A stretch of 42,114 nt of DNA from Priapulus caudatus (taxonomy: Eukaryota > Priapulida > Priapulimorpha > Priapulimorphida > Priapulidae), in contig NW_014578586.1 of the NCBI RefSeq assembly GCF_000485595.1, positions 64,121 to 106,234 on the forward strand. Reading direction: 5' to 3'. Position 1 is the stretch's first letter; each line of letters starts with the position of its first letter. The position numbers and the translations under genes were made by a program. The notes under the pieces are model-generated. The model had not been told where the DNA came from, made no database searches, and worked only from the letters and a program-made list of their open reading frames with translations. Below are positions 21,635 through 32,339 of this stretch, one piece after another.

Positions 21635-21741
21635 CAATAATCAAGCTGGTCGCATAGCCAAACGGGGCCTCAGCCCATATCAGTCCTTTCTTATACACAA
21701 TCTCGGCTGTTCCGTTTATATATCCTCCACCCACCACGTTG
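21635..21741 (-). CDS. SLC5A7: Choline transporter exon 2, only copy, on the opposite strand to exon 1
   Basis: On minus, a tgttttcag acceptor is followed by coding for [17 protein letters not shown] and [17 protein letters not shown], then a gtaagag donor. This is the second exon of CHT1, carrying the strongly conserved [10 protein letters not shown] of TM2. Joined to exon 1 (phase 1), the expected TATWVGGGY appears only if one more G is present in the G run near 21731-21735, so the exon as written is out of frame by one base. It lies in the loop of the palindrome and has no plus-strand copy, so the gene cannot be spliced in the order given. Confidence 0.88.
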
Positions 21742-21904
21742 CTGAAAACAGTGAACAATAGTAGGCCTACACGTCATTATAACCATCCAAAATGACCGTC
21801 AACATTGACCAAAATAGAAATCGCGCCCTTTTCAACCACGACGTCGCCATTCATTATGTCTGCAGATACTGCAAAGTCCCTTGAGGAATGTGCGACGTCT
21901 TGGT

Positions 21905-22025
21905 TTGGGCAGGATTAACGCGATTACAGGATTAACGCGATTACAGGATTAACAGGATTACAGGATAACAGGATTACAGGATAACAGGATTACAGGATAA
22001 CAGGATTACAGGATTAACAGGAGTT
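21905..22025 (+). repeat. Tandem ACAGGATTA minisatellite
   Basis: About ten short units alternate between AGGATTACAGGATTAAC and ACAGGATAACAGGATT, ending near an ACGCGATTG. It lies in the loop of the palindrome, upstream of exon 2 on its own strand. The regions 21120-21540 and 22030-22660 around it are AT-rich with no coding signal. Confidence 0.8.
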
Positions 22026-22667
22026 ACGCGATTGACTTGAGTTGAATGAACAGATGCAACACAATATATTACCAGGACCCGATAAACTACATGTTATTTT
22101 TATTTACTTTATATGATTTTACTAATTATCTTACTAATTACTGATATAATTATTATTTATTTAATATATATAAATTATATAAAAAATATGTTATATATAT
22201 ATAACATTTTATTTATTATAGATATATTATATTTATAAATGCCTATATAAATTTATTATTATATATAATTACTATTATACTATACATATTACTATCACTT
22301 CTACATTTTACACGGTATTGGTAATAGCTAATTGCAGTTTAAGCTGGAACTATTCACGTGAAATTCAAGGCAATGCTGTCGAATTGTTACACGACGTTGC
22401 TACCGCGAACAGCTGCTTATGAATGCGCTCTTACGTCTATCATTCTTTCCCTCTCTATTTATCTTTCTCACGTACTCTCCCACCCTTTTATCTCCCCTCT
22501 TTTATATATACAGCCCTTAATATTTACTATGGATATAATATAAGTATATATATATTATATATATTATTATATATATATATATGAAGAGCTAAGTAACAAT
22601 CTATAGCTAAATATAATAAATAGTATATTATTAGGCTCTTTATATATATTATTATATATATATATAT

Positions 22668-23372
<705 letters not shown>

Positions 23373-23397
23373 TATAAACGTGGCGTGGTTACTGCAG

Positions 23398-23553
23398 GCG
23401 GGCTCTTCTTTGCCAAAAAGATGCACAGCGCTGGGTACGTGACCATGCTGGATCCACTCTGCATCAAGTATGGTAGAATCATGGCTGGTCTGCTCTTCAT
23501 ACCGGCTCTACTCGGGGAACTTTTCTGGTCGGCAGCCATACTCAAGGCACTCG
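23398..23553 (+). CDS. SLC5A7: Choline transporter (CHT1 type), exon 3
   Basis: The exon runs from a ttactgcag acceptor to a gtgagc donor, 156 nt. Starting in phase with the last base of exon 2, it reads [20 protein letters not shown], then a segment with [16 protein letters not shown] and [19 protein letters not shown] and [12 protein letters not shown] are conserved in CHT1 across animals (TM3 and the following loop). No frame breaks were found. Confidence 0.95.
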
Positions 23554-24650
23554 GTGAGCATTAATTTAACGTGAAGCGAATATTGTGTGATGTTGTGCGG
23601 CGGAAAGAAGGTGCCTGACTGCTCGGATTTGTTTTAACCATCTTTGTATAAGAGGGAAAGAAAATGAATATCAAAATTTACTTACCGACACGACTAGACA
23701 TATGTAACCTTCACTTAGAGGTTTCAACGCCAAAAAAACAACAATTCGTCGCAACAGCTCTCGGAACGTACGTAGCCGGAGAAAAAATCGCATTCATGAA
23801 AGTGTTAACTAATTATTTCGCCTCACAGTAAAATTTACTTTAAAGTTGATCAACTCGCCGACTTTTCGATAGGTAAACCCAGCTTAACTAACCGGAAGTA
23901 CTAACGATCACCCTAACAGGAAGTGCTTGGCGCACACCGACAATGGTATGGTAGACAATGCTGCCATTATACGTTCTACCAATCTTTCAGATGTTTAATT
24001 TTTTTACATTATCGACCGCAATCGAGTCGGCAAACGTTTCAACATTGTACCCGCTGTGTGCGCGGAGGGCGACGTGGATACGCATTTTTGCACGTAATAA
24101 TTCGCGCCAGTGTGGCGCTGATACCAAAAACGCGCGCGCAGATACTCTCCCCATGGGTGGAGTGACACACCTTCTGATTGCTATTATCGGAGTGGCTGAG
24201 TGGCTGAGTGGCAAGAAGTTGACCAAAAGTTGGAAAAATAGAACATGTTTTAATCTGAAAAATAGTTGATCTTAACTTGTTGATCGTTAACTGTTACGTT
24301 TACACTTCCGACATTCGGTCGATTAGTTGACAAATTTATCCAACTCGTCAACATTTCATCAGAAAGTTGATAGCGTAAACCCAGCTTTAAGGATTATTTT
24401 TGTTTCATAAAAAATCCATTTATTCTAAATCACAAGGACTATTTACAGGATTTTGATACTACGTATATAGCCTGTGTTCTCTTAGTGCATTTAACTTTTA
24501 CTTCGCTTTGGTTTCCTGTAGATTTCAATAATAATTGAATTATGGGTAAGACTAATCATAGAAGAAAATTACTCTCAAATTGAATATTAAACAGATGAAG
24601 TTGTTCCAGGGCTTTGCAATGACATTTCTCTGTGTTATTGCGATGCACAG

Positions 24651-24799
24651 GTGCAACACTCGCCGTTATACTGAGCCTGGATCAGCGCGTTTCCGTCATC
24701 ATATCGGCCTGCATCGCCATATTCTACACGTTCTTCGGCGGACTGTACTCTGTCGCCTACACAGACGTTGTCCAGCTAATCTGCATGTTCATCGGGCTG
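24651..24799 (+). CDS. SLC5A7: Choline transporter (CHT1 type), exon 4
   Basis: The exon reads [19 protein letters not shown], then [20 protein letters not shown] and ICMFIGL. ISVIIS and [14 protein letters not shown] are diagnostic for CHT1 within the SLC5 family (TM4-TM5). Acceptor atgcacag is good; the donor after CTG is gtgtgt, a weak type shared with exon 5. It follows exon 3 in phase. Joining directly to exon 5 breaks frame (see findings). Confidence 0.94.
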
Positions 24800-24869
24800 G
24801 TGTGTGGCAGAATTATTGTGGCATAATAATCGGTTCGATAAATAGACTATTGCACTATGATATTGCGCA

Positions 24870-25107
24870 TTATATAACGTTACATTACATTAGATCACAT
24901 ACGTTATAAAACATTACATCACATCACGTTGTATTGCGTTACATTACATTGCATTACAGTACATTTCATTTCATTACATTGCATTAAATTACATTACATT
25001 ACATTACATTACATTACATTACATTACATTACATTACATTACATTACATTACATTACATTACATTACATTACATTGTTACCTTACATTACATTATATTAT
25101 ATTATAT
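24870..25107 (+). repeat. (ACATT)n pentanucleotide microsatellite
   Basis: Imperfect TTACA units become a perfect run over about 24990-25073 within the intron after exon 4. The inverted partner is at 18828-18950. Confidence 0.95.
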
Positions 25108-26947
25108 TATATGATGTGTAACTTTCTTCGGATTCTTAATAGCTTTGAAACCATTTCAGTAGCAAGGGAGAATGCATGTCCTTGTAGGACTTCCACTGTG
25201 TGTGTGGGCGACAGACGCACAATGCATGCCCGATTCTACAAGGCGGGCATCTCGACTACGTCAGATGACGTCAAAGGGTGGGCTTTAACTTGTGCTCGCC
25301 AATAGAGTGTGGGTCGATTGCGTAGTGAATCATTTGTAAAATCAAGATGCATAGAAACTAACTAATCTAGCCTACTGCCAACTACCTCGTCCGTCTGTGT
25401 TGTGCGCTACTTGACCTCGATGTAAACGCACCCGCTATCTCCATCACACCTGTTTACGAAAGTCTGTGCTTTTCCCTGCAAGTCAGTCTCCACTTGGCAT
25501 GCCCATACACTCACAAGTGCGATGTTACTCAATTTAGAGAAGTTACATAATCGCTATGGCCAACCTTTTAAAAAATGGTGAATGATTCCGCATCGATGTC
25601 AGAGCCTGAAACGCCCATAACAAGCATCTGCTATGCGATAAGAAGTGCAAGCCAGTGCTGTATAAGATGTGTGTCGCCATAGCGGCTCTTCCTCCTCAGC
25701 TGAAGGAACAGTTCGATAAATTGTAAAGGATACCATATTGGTTTATAGCTTTTGACGTGTCTGAAAACAAAGTTATATCGAGCATTAATTAAGACGTGAA
25801 TGGGCCAGCAACATCGTTGCAGATGGTTGATGTTAGAGTTATCGATCGATTACACTCAGTGTATATCTAAAATACTGTCCATAAACACGGTGTTGGTTAG
25901 CCTGACCAAGCTGCGAGCACCAAGCGTCAATTCATCTTGTCAATATACAACATCGTCAATGCCATTGTGCATGTGTATGTACGACATGAGCACGTCCACT
26001 CCAGTAGACAGAGTCACGAGCTGCCCTGCGTCTATGTATAAGTTGAATACAAGTCCCCGCATAGCGACCAGGCGCTCAGTCTAACGTCTACGCGTGACTC
26101 TGTGGTGGTGTGTGTGTCAGGTGAACGCGAGGGTATGTCCGGTGTAGTGTAACCCTGTTAGTCCCAGAATGTGTCTGTCACGTACAACGGCCGTGAAACA
26201 CTCCGTACGCTCGCGCACGTGTGTGCGTGAGGGATGGTATCAGGCAACGTCTTCAGACAGAGTGCGAGATGTTCGTTGGATGTATAAATCGTGCATCGAT
26301 GATGGCGCGTCGTTAATGTCTTCAGAGTAAAGAGGAAGCTCCCATCATTTCGTAGTGCAACAACTATTTGCAAGACAGAATAGATAACGACTCATCTCAT
26401 TTTATGCCGTGCTGTGCGAAGCTCGTGACAGCAGGCCTTCAAATTGCAATATGAGATGCTGCCACCTTCCAAACCAAATTTAATCGTGTCGGCGACAGAT
26501 GCGATCAGTAGAAATCTGCGTCGCGCGCGAAGCACTGCAGCGACCGAATGACGCAGCAGCGCGCGCAGGAACAGTAAGAGCGAGATGCACAGCTGTTACA
26601 TGAACAATTAGACTTGAGACGAGAGAGACAGGTATAATGACGAGTAAGAAATTATTACGATTTTAAGGAAACATCACTTCTTCTAACCAAAAGGTTATAG
26701 GACTCTTTGAGAAATTTCCACTGTGACATAACAGAGAGCACTGTAGGCCCATATCATCCAGGCCTGCGATCTATAGATTCTGACTGAGCAAACCACACGC
26801 AGAGAAAAATTGCGATTTCGATGACACAGTGAGTAACACGTTAAAATCAGATATATAAGTCCATAAGTGTGTTCTTAATATCTCCGTGCCTGCTTATTAT
26901 CGAATACCGCGTTTCTAAAATAGCCGATTTGAACGCTTACTGCACAG
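25108..26947 (+). other. Intron 4 of the choline transporter, right-arm version
   Basis: About 1.8 kb with no convincing exon. Only the first 100 bp (CCTTGTAGGACTTCCACTGTGTG) and the end match the left arm; the rest is present only here. Short minus-strand frames at 25850-26085 and 26158-26373 resemble no family I can name. The missing link between exons 4 and 5 may lie here but was not identified. Confidence 0.6.
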
Positions 26948-27090
26948 GCACTCTCTGGCGGCACTCGGCAAGCATCGCCGTGACTGCGGCAAACCCCGCT
27001 ACCTCCTGGTACGGAACGCTGGAGTGGAAATGGGCGGGCGTATGGGTGGACTACGCACTTCATCTCATATTCGGTGGCATTCCATGGCAG
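26948..27090 (+). CDS. SLC5A7: Choline transporter (CHT1 type), exon 5
   Basis: The frame reads LWRHSASIAVTAANP, then TSWYGTLEWKWAGVWVDYAL and HLIFGGIPWQ. LIFGGIPWQ before TM7 is a strong CHT1 motif, and the exon ends exactly at Gln with a gtgtgt donor, as in the family. The acceptor tactgcacag at 26947 is the best visible, but it needs one base carried over, which exon 4 does not supply, so the start may be wrong or a base may be miscalled. Confidence 0.85.
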
Positions 27091-27503
27091 GTGTGTTATG
27101 TGCCATTGTGTTAAACTATTTACGCGTTATAAGTACAGGCAAGTGTCGGTTAGAAATAGTTGACATTGTTTACTAATTAGAATTTGGCTCTGTCCTAAAA
27201 ACTGCAAGACTGATGCGGAGCAAAAGACTACACAGACGGGGCTAGAGTGAAGCCTGTGGCGCAGCGAAGTGCTACATAGGTAGAGCTAGTGTGACGTATG
27301 TGGCAGAGCAAATGACCATACATTTAGAGCTACATATTCACGTATTAATAGTAAAGAATTGGTATCTCTCGGTTACATATCGCTCATCTCCATGAATGGT
27401 CCGTTTGCTGTCGCTATTCCATACAATTCCAAGTAAACTTGGTGACACGCGCGTGGAACGTTTGCATAATTTTAACGTGCCTGTGATTCTAGGCCTCGCA
27501 GCC

Positions 27504-27655
27504 GTGTACTTCCAACGCGCTGCGGGGCTCTAGGACTGCCAACACGGGCGATGCTGCTGTCATCATTGGTGCCAGCAGCGGAGCCCCGTTATTCAATGAG
27601 CAATCCCGCGTTTCGGAGTGGTAAACATCGAGTCGTGAGCTATCTCGACGGCTGA
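27504..27655 (+). pseudogene. Choline transporter exon 6, damaged plus-strand copy
   Basis: Coding begins VYFQR directly after the intron, as the family requires. The frame then breaks at CGCGCTGCGGGGCTC: SRTANT is readable in one frame and MLLSSLV in another. The 3' part is altered (TTCAATGAGCAATCCCGCG against TTCATGAGCATCCC in the left arm) and no donor is clear. The exon cannot be translated as written. Because exons 3, 4, 7 and 8 on this side are clean, this looks like a patch of poor sequence and not decay of the gene. Confidence 0.8.
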
Positions 27656-28366
27656 CACCTTCAAATACATGGACACGTACAGCTAACATTGATCGACAGT
27701 TAGTCGTCAGCACTCTATAAATCGAAAGATAAAACGTTTTATTCGTATCAGGCACCATATCAGTCGTCAGAATGCCCTTATTAATCCTCACTAGCGTTGA
27801 TATAGAAAAGTCGGTCTTCCGTCGCTGTTGTTCTTGTGTGCCCATTGTACGCTGCTTTGTCTGTGGCTCGCTGGCGCAATTTCAGACACGTTAGTGATCG
27901 TGCTGTGCCTACCCATTGTATGTCGTGTATATGCATACCGACATAGTTACATACGATGACCTGAGGTCATATGGAGTCTGTTAGATTATAGTGCCGCGAA
28001 TCAGCATGTTGTCGTGCCCTATACCTTAATTAAGGATGAATGCTTCCCCCTCTTTTTACACCTCTTGACCTTTGACCTTTAACCCCCAGTTCGAACATCC
28101 CAACCTCGTTTGTGGGAGCGGATCCCCGCGCGCCCAAGCGCACCGCGCGCCGCATCATCGCGCTGTGGATCCTGATGTGTGTACGTGTGTGGTGATGGCT
28201 CGTGGTGCTGTTGAAGATGTGTGCCCAACCTTTGTGCGTGCGAACAATCGGTGTGTGGTGTGTGGTGCTGTGTGTGTGTGTGTGCTGGGTGGGTGACTGA
28301 TGTGTGTGTCGTCCGACGGACCGGTGTGGTGACGAGTGTGGTGTGTGTGGGTGTGTGCTGTGTGTG

Positions 28367-28404
<38 letters not shown>

Positions 28405-28534
28405 TGATGTGTGCGTGTACGTGTGTACGTGTGTGTACGTGTGTGTATGTACACGAACGTAACACGTTCTTCGTTCGAGCGTGCTTATAGAAATATGTAA
28501 ATATCATGTATATCGTATACACACTCTCACATAG
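27656..28534 (+). other. Intron 6 of the choline transporter
   Basis: About 0.88 kb against about 0.49 kb in the left arm. It contains a GC-rich patch (28120-28170) and a GT microsatellite (about 28255-28445). A short pair of arms, AACGTAACACGTTCTTCGTT, near 28457 is shared with the left arm at about 17240. No exon was seen. Confidence 0.7.
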
Positions 28535-28764
28535 ACTGGAACGCAACGTCCTATCCGGGAGAAATACCGATTCCGGACGCCGACAAAAGCCTCATCTTGC
28601 CCATCGTCATGCAATACCTCACCCCCGCGTGGGTGTCATTCTTCGGCCTGGGAGCCGTGTCTGCCGCCGTCATGTCTTCAGCAGACTCATCCTGTCTCAG
28701 CGTCGCGTCGCTCTTCGCCAACAACATCGTCAGCGTCATCTGGGTTGCCATAACGAAACGCGAT
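28535..28764 (+). CDS. SLC5A7: Choline transporter (CHT1 type), exon 7
   Basis: The exon is clean, 230 nt, from an acatag acceptor to a gtaagc donor. It reads [30 protein letters not shown] and [19 protein letters not shown], and ends at TKRD in phase 0. [18 protein letters not shown] (TM9 region) is the most conserved block of CHT1 and identifies the family beyond doubt. The DWN start follows the GAT of exon 6 as in other animals. Confidence 0.96.
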
Positions 28765-28972
28765 GTAAGCAAATCCTTGTCTCTTTATTGGTTTCTGCCT
28801 CTTTAGGAGTACTTTCAGGTTATAGCTTGGCCTTAGCGTGTGTAGTAAATGCACCTCATTCTGTCAGACGTGACTTGGCTTTCGTAGGAATCAAAATGCC
28901 AAAAAGCAAGAGCGTATTGAAAAAATATTGTCTTTCGTCGTATACGCTGACTGCCCTTTATTTTGATTTCAG

Positions 28973-29518
28973 CTTCCCGCGGTCGGCTTGGTGTGGACGG
29001 TGCGTGGAGGCATAGTCGCTGCCGGTGTGTTAGCCATGGCAATCGGACTGAGCGTCGATTCTATTTACGGCCTGTTTCACCTCTGCTCCGACCTCGTTTA
29101 CGTCATGTTGTTCCCGCAGCTTGTGGCGGCGCTCTACATTCCGTTTAGCAATACCTACGGCTCGATTCTCGGCTATGCCGTCGGGCTATTCCTGCGCCTT
29201 GGTGGCGGGGAAGACCTGATCAATCTGAAACCCATTATTTTTTACCCGCATTACAACACTGAAGACGGGCAACTGTTTCCCTTCCACACTCTCTCGATGG
29301 GCGCTGGTATGATAGCGCTGGTGTTGGGCTCACTGCTGGCTCATGTGATTTTCACGCGCGGCATCTTACCGGCTGACTACGACGTACTGGGATGCTACCA
29401 GAAAGCTGACACGCTTGCATATTACAAAGAGGAGAAATTACAGATGGGTTACGTTTCCAACGGGTTGTTAACGACAGATGATCGGCCTGTCGGAGATGCA
29501 GGGGACACGAAAGAGTAG
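28973..29518 (+). CDS. SLC5A7: Choline transporter (CHT1 type), exon 8, C-terminus
   Basis: The last exon: 181 codons plus TAG from a ttgatttcag acceptor, phase 0. It covers the last membrane segments: AMAIGLSVDSIYGLFHLCSD, LVYVMLFPQLVAALYI, NTYGSILGYAVGLFLRLGGG, KPIIFYPHYN, and FPFHTLSM before a final hydrophobic helix. SDLVYV..FPQL and FPF.T..M are conserved. The cytosolic tail (ADYDVLGCYQKADTLAYYK onward) is about 60 residues. Summed over exons the transporter would be about 545 residues, close to the usual 560-600. Confidence 0.96.
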   Translation, partial: LPAVGLVWTVRGGIVAAGVLAMAIGLSVDSIYGLFHLCSDLVYVMLFPQLVAALYIPFSNTYGSILGYAVGLFLRLGGGEDLINLKPIIFYPHYNTEDGQLFPFHTLSMGAGMIALVLGSLLAHVIFTRGILPADYDVLGCYQKADTLAYYKEEKLQMGYVSNGLLTTDDRPVGDAGDTKE

Positions 29519-29644
29519 AATATAACAACGGTAAATGTGACTTCAAGCCATGTGACTTCAAGCCATTCAAGCCAAGAAAGGGGGTAGAGCCGCTCTAATA
29601 GATTTTTGATAGAAAATGTGCGTCATAAATTTAAATGACCCTAT

Positions 29645-29650
29645 AATAAA
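29645..29650 (+). promoter_or_regulatory. Candidate polyadenylation signal of the choline transporter
   Basis: AATAAA lies 127 bp after the stop codon. The left arm keeps the surrounding TTTATTATAGGGTCATTTAA in inverted form near 16045, so the site is conserved between copies. Confidence 0.6.
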
Positions 29651-29975
29651 TGTGCATTATAAAATCACCCCTTTAGCCTAATCTCAACGCGTGGTTGGTT
29701 TCTTGAAACCGTAAAAAGTACACGTCATGGAAATCATCGCAGGCTACTACCCTATATGATTACAGCGAAAGGACATTGCGTAGTTGATTTCACTCAGATG
29801 TATGTAGAGCAACGTAGGTTTAAGTCGATAGTCGATAACGGGAAAAATCGTTTCCAATTATACATCTAATACAGTAATTAACAGGAATAACCTTCACAGG
29901 GAGCCTCCAGATAGTACTTGGTATCACGTTTATATATATATATATATATATATAGATATATATATATATACGTAC

Positions 29976-29985
29976 NNNNNNNNNN
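29976..29985. other. 10-N scaffold gap in a TA microsatellite
   Basis: Ten unknown bases lie between ..TATACGTAC and GTATATATA... The gap stands where the left arm has a 1.03-kb transposon-like insertion (14686-15716), whose ends also read CGTA next to TATA runs, so the element may be hidden in this gap. Confidence 0.9.
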
Positions 29986-30003
29986 GTATATATATATTAG
30001 CAT

Positions 30004-30215
30004 TTTATTGTATTGTTTTGCATAGAAAATTATAATATTTTATAATCCCAGATATAATTGTTGGTATTGTGTTTATATATATATATATATATTAGCATTT
30101 TATTGTATTGTTTTGCATAGAAAATTATAATATTTTATAATCCCAGATATAATTGTTGGTATCGTGTTTATATATATATATATATAAACACGATACCAAC
30201 AACTACATATATATA
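30004..30215 (+). repeat. Tandem duplication with inverted tail in TA-rich DNA
   Basis: A unit of about 90 bp (TTATTGTATTGTTTTGCATAG... TTGTTGGTAT.GTGTTTATATA) occurs twice, starting near 30005 and 30097. A reversed copy of its end (TATAAACACGATACCAACAA) follows at about 30182-30201, able to pair with the second copy. Confidence 0.8.
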
Positions 30216-31080
30216 TATTGTTGTCTTCTCTTAGTATCTATTTAATCTTGTTATTGAGTACTTATAACTTCTATCACATTTGTATCAGTAAACAAAAGAT
30301 CCCTCGCTCTCCTCCGGTCTCCTGCATTGATCTTATGCGTTGCATCCCCGACCCTCCTCCATTCTTTCCGCGCTACCAGCGATCGTTCGTAACTCATTAT
30401 CACTAATATCACAAATTATCTATTATTATGAATGTTTTGTTGACAATAAGTTTTTGACAGATTAAATAAAAATTAAGAACCTTAGCTAGGAAATAAATAT
30501 AATTTAATAAAAAAGAAGGATTATAGTTTATATGATTTCATATAATAATAACAATAATAAACAATATTGTTTTATATACAGTCATCAAAAATTGGACAGA
30601 TACATGCAACGTACAGGTTCAGCCCCAGTAATACTAATAAAGCGCGCGCGCGGGCACACACACACACACACATATTATTTTAATATAAATGCATAAAATC
30701 ACGACAACCAAGCTTCCCCGCTTTTTTAAATTTAATATAATCCTAAGCTTTAGTTCCGACGTTTTTTTTTCTAAAATTGTTGTCAATAAACTTTTTATAA
30801 TTAAAAAATTATCACTGATAGGAGAGCAACTGCCATTCGATTTCCAGTAGGAGAACATGTCTAACACGAGGCGGCGCTACGGGGTCGTTGTATCGCAAAA
30901 ACCACCGAAGTGTAGTGTCTTGATATTCTTAGCTTATGTTATCAATTTAGTTTCAACCAAACAACGCACCTAATTCCTCGTGCGGGATTGTATACTCGTT
31001 TACAGATTTAAGTACTGCGTGTTATATCCTGCGTGTTGTATCTATCAAGTATTCTTATTCTATATGTGTCGAACAACAGT

Positions 31081-32300
31081 AGAGGGCCTCATAGGCAACA
31101 GGCCTGAATAAGCATCGAACAGAAATTAATTAAAAATACTCACACTGTTACTTCGCTTACACAACATGCCAAAAAAGGCCTTTTCTAGAGACGAAATATT
31201 GCAACGGTGAACAATATGCGGAGGCTTACTGTTGTATGCCTCCTATAGAAATACGTGTGCTGGATCAAAGGCTATTTTCTACTTTAACTATTGGCACATC
31301 CTAGTGGCAGTTATTTATTGGAGTATGATCAGAGCATATAAATCAACAATGAGCATAATATAAATCATCAAAATAGCAAATGTTGATTTATATGCTCTGG
31401 TATTATTTTGAGCACATACAAGCATATAAACTAAGAATAACAAGACACGACACATCGGTGATTTTTGCGTTACTGGGTGTCTAGTAGCGCCCCCTCGTCT
31501 TAATTATCTACATCTGCTAGAACTGAAATTGTTAACAATAGTGGTTGCTCTGATCTCAGTGAGAACTTTATAATTATAAACAACTATTCGCAACGAGCTT
31601 CATAAAAACTGTATTACATTTAAGAACTATATCTTGGGGTTATATTAAGTTTAATAAAAACAGATGACGCCAGGTTTTTATAATTTAATCATTTATATTC
31701 AATGAAATAATGAGTTTCTCTAAGTCTGTGGACGACTTTCGCGTCTCAGGGCAATGGCTCCGAGAGAGGCATTCCAATGTTTTGTTCCCATAATAAAGCA
31801 CAAAACTACAAGGGCTTATACCCTCTATCTATCGTTCAAATGTATACAGTACCATTAGGGTAGGTATAGGACCCACTGGGTGTCTACCGTGTAAGCGCCA
31901 ACAGCTTTTAGTAATTTAAACATTTTAGTAATCATTATGTGTTTATAGCAGTTTCAATTAAATTACTCGGTAACATAGCGGAAGACCTCTATGAAGCATC
32001 GTCGAAATAACATAACTTTTTGTTAAAATTATAGGTTAAAAACAGAGATTAAACATTGCTCGCAGTAGCTTGACGTGAAAAATTAATCCGGATGCCTCTG
32101 TTTATTAATAATAGGGAAACAAACTATCGTATAGGTTTAAACCAGATGAGACGGGATACTAGAGAAGCGTTGGCCCGAAAGCGAGATTTGATCCGACGAG
32201 CGCTGAAAACGCAGATCTTTGCGGGCAGGTTGCCGCGGGCAGGCGCCGCGCGCCGCGGGGGAACGTCCTCGACGAGTATGCAGCGCTTGGCGCTATGGTC
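31081..32300. other. Gene-free DNA after the choline transporter locus
   Basis: About 1.2 kb outside the palindrome, AT-rich, with no recognised coding region apart from short unplaced frames. The GC content rises near 32200-32290. Confidence 0.5.
31330..31399. repeat. Perfect 19-bp hairpin
   Basis: CAGAGCATATAAATCAACA at 31330-31348 is the exact reverse complement of 31381-31399; the loop is 32 nt. A variant (AAGCATATAAACT) follows at about 31418. It lies in gene-free DNA just past the end of the palindrome arm. Confidence 0.9.
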
Positions 32301-32339
32301 GGTGGCGGTAATGAATTGTGCTGCGCACGGTTCATAGCT

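Noticed and set aside
25800-26373. Possible coding remnants in the intron after exon 4 on both strands
   Set aside because: Short frames with stops, no family resemblance I can name, and no splice-linked continuation.
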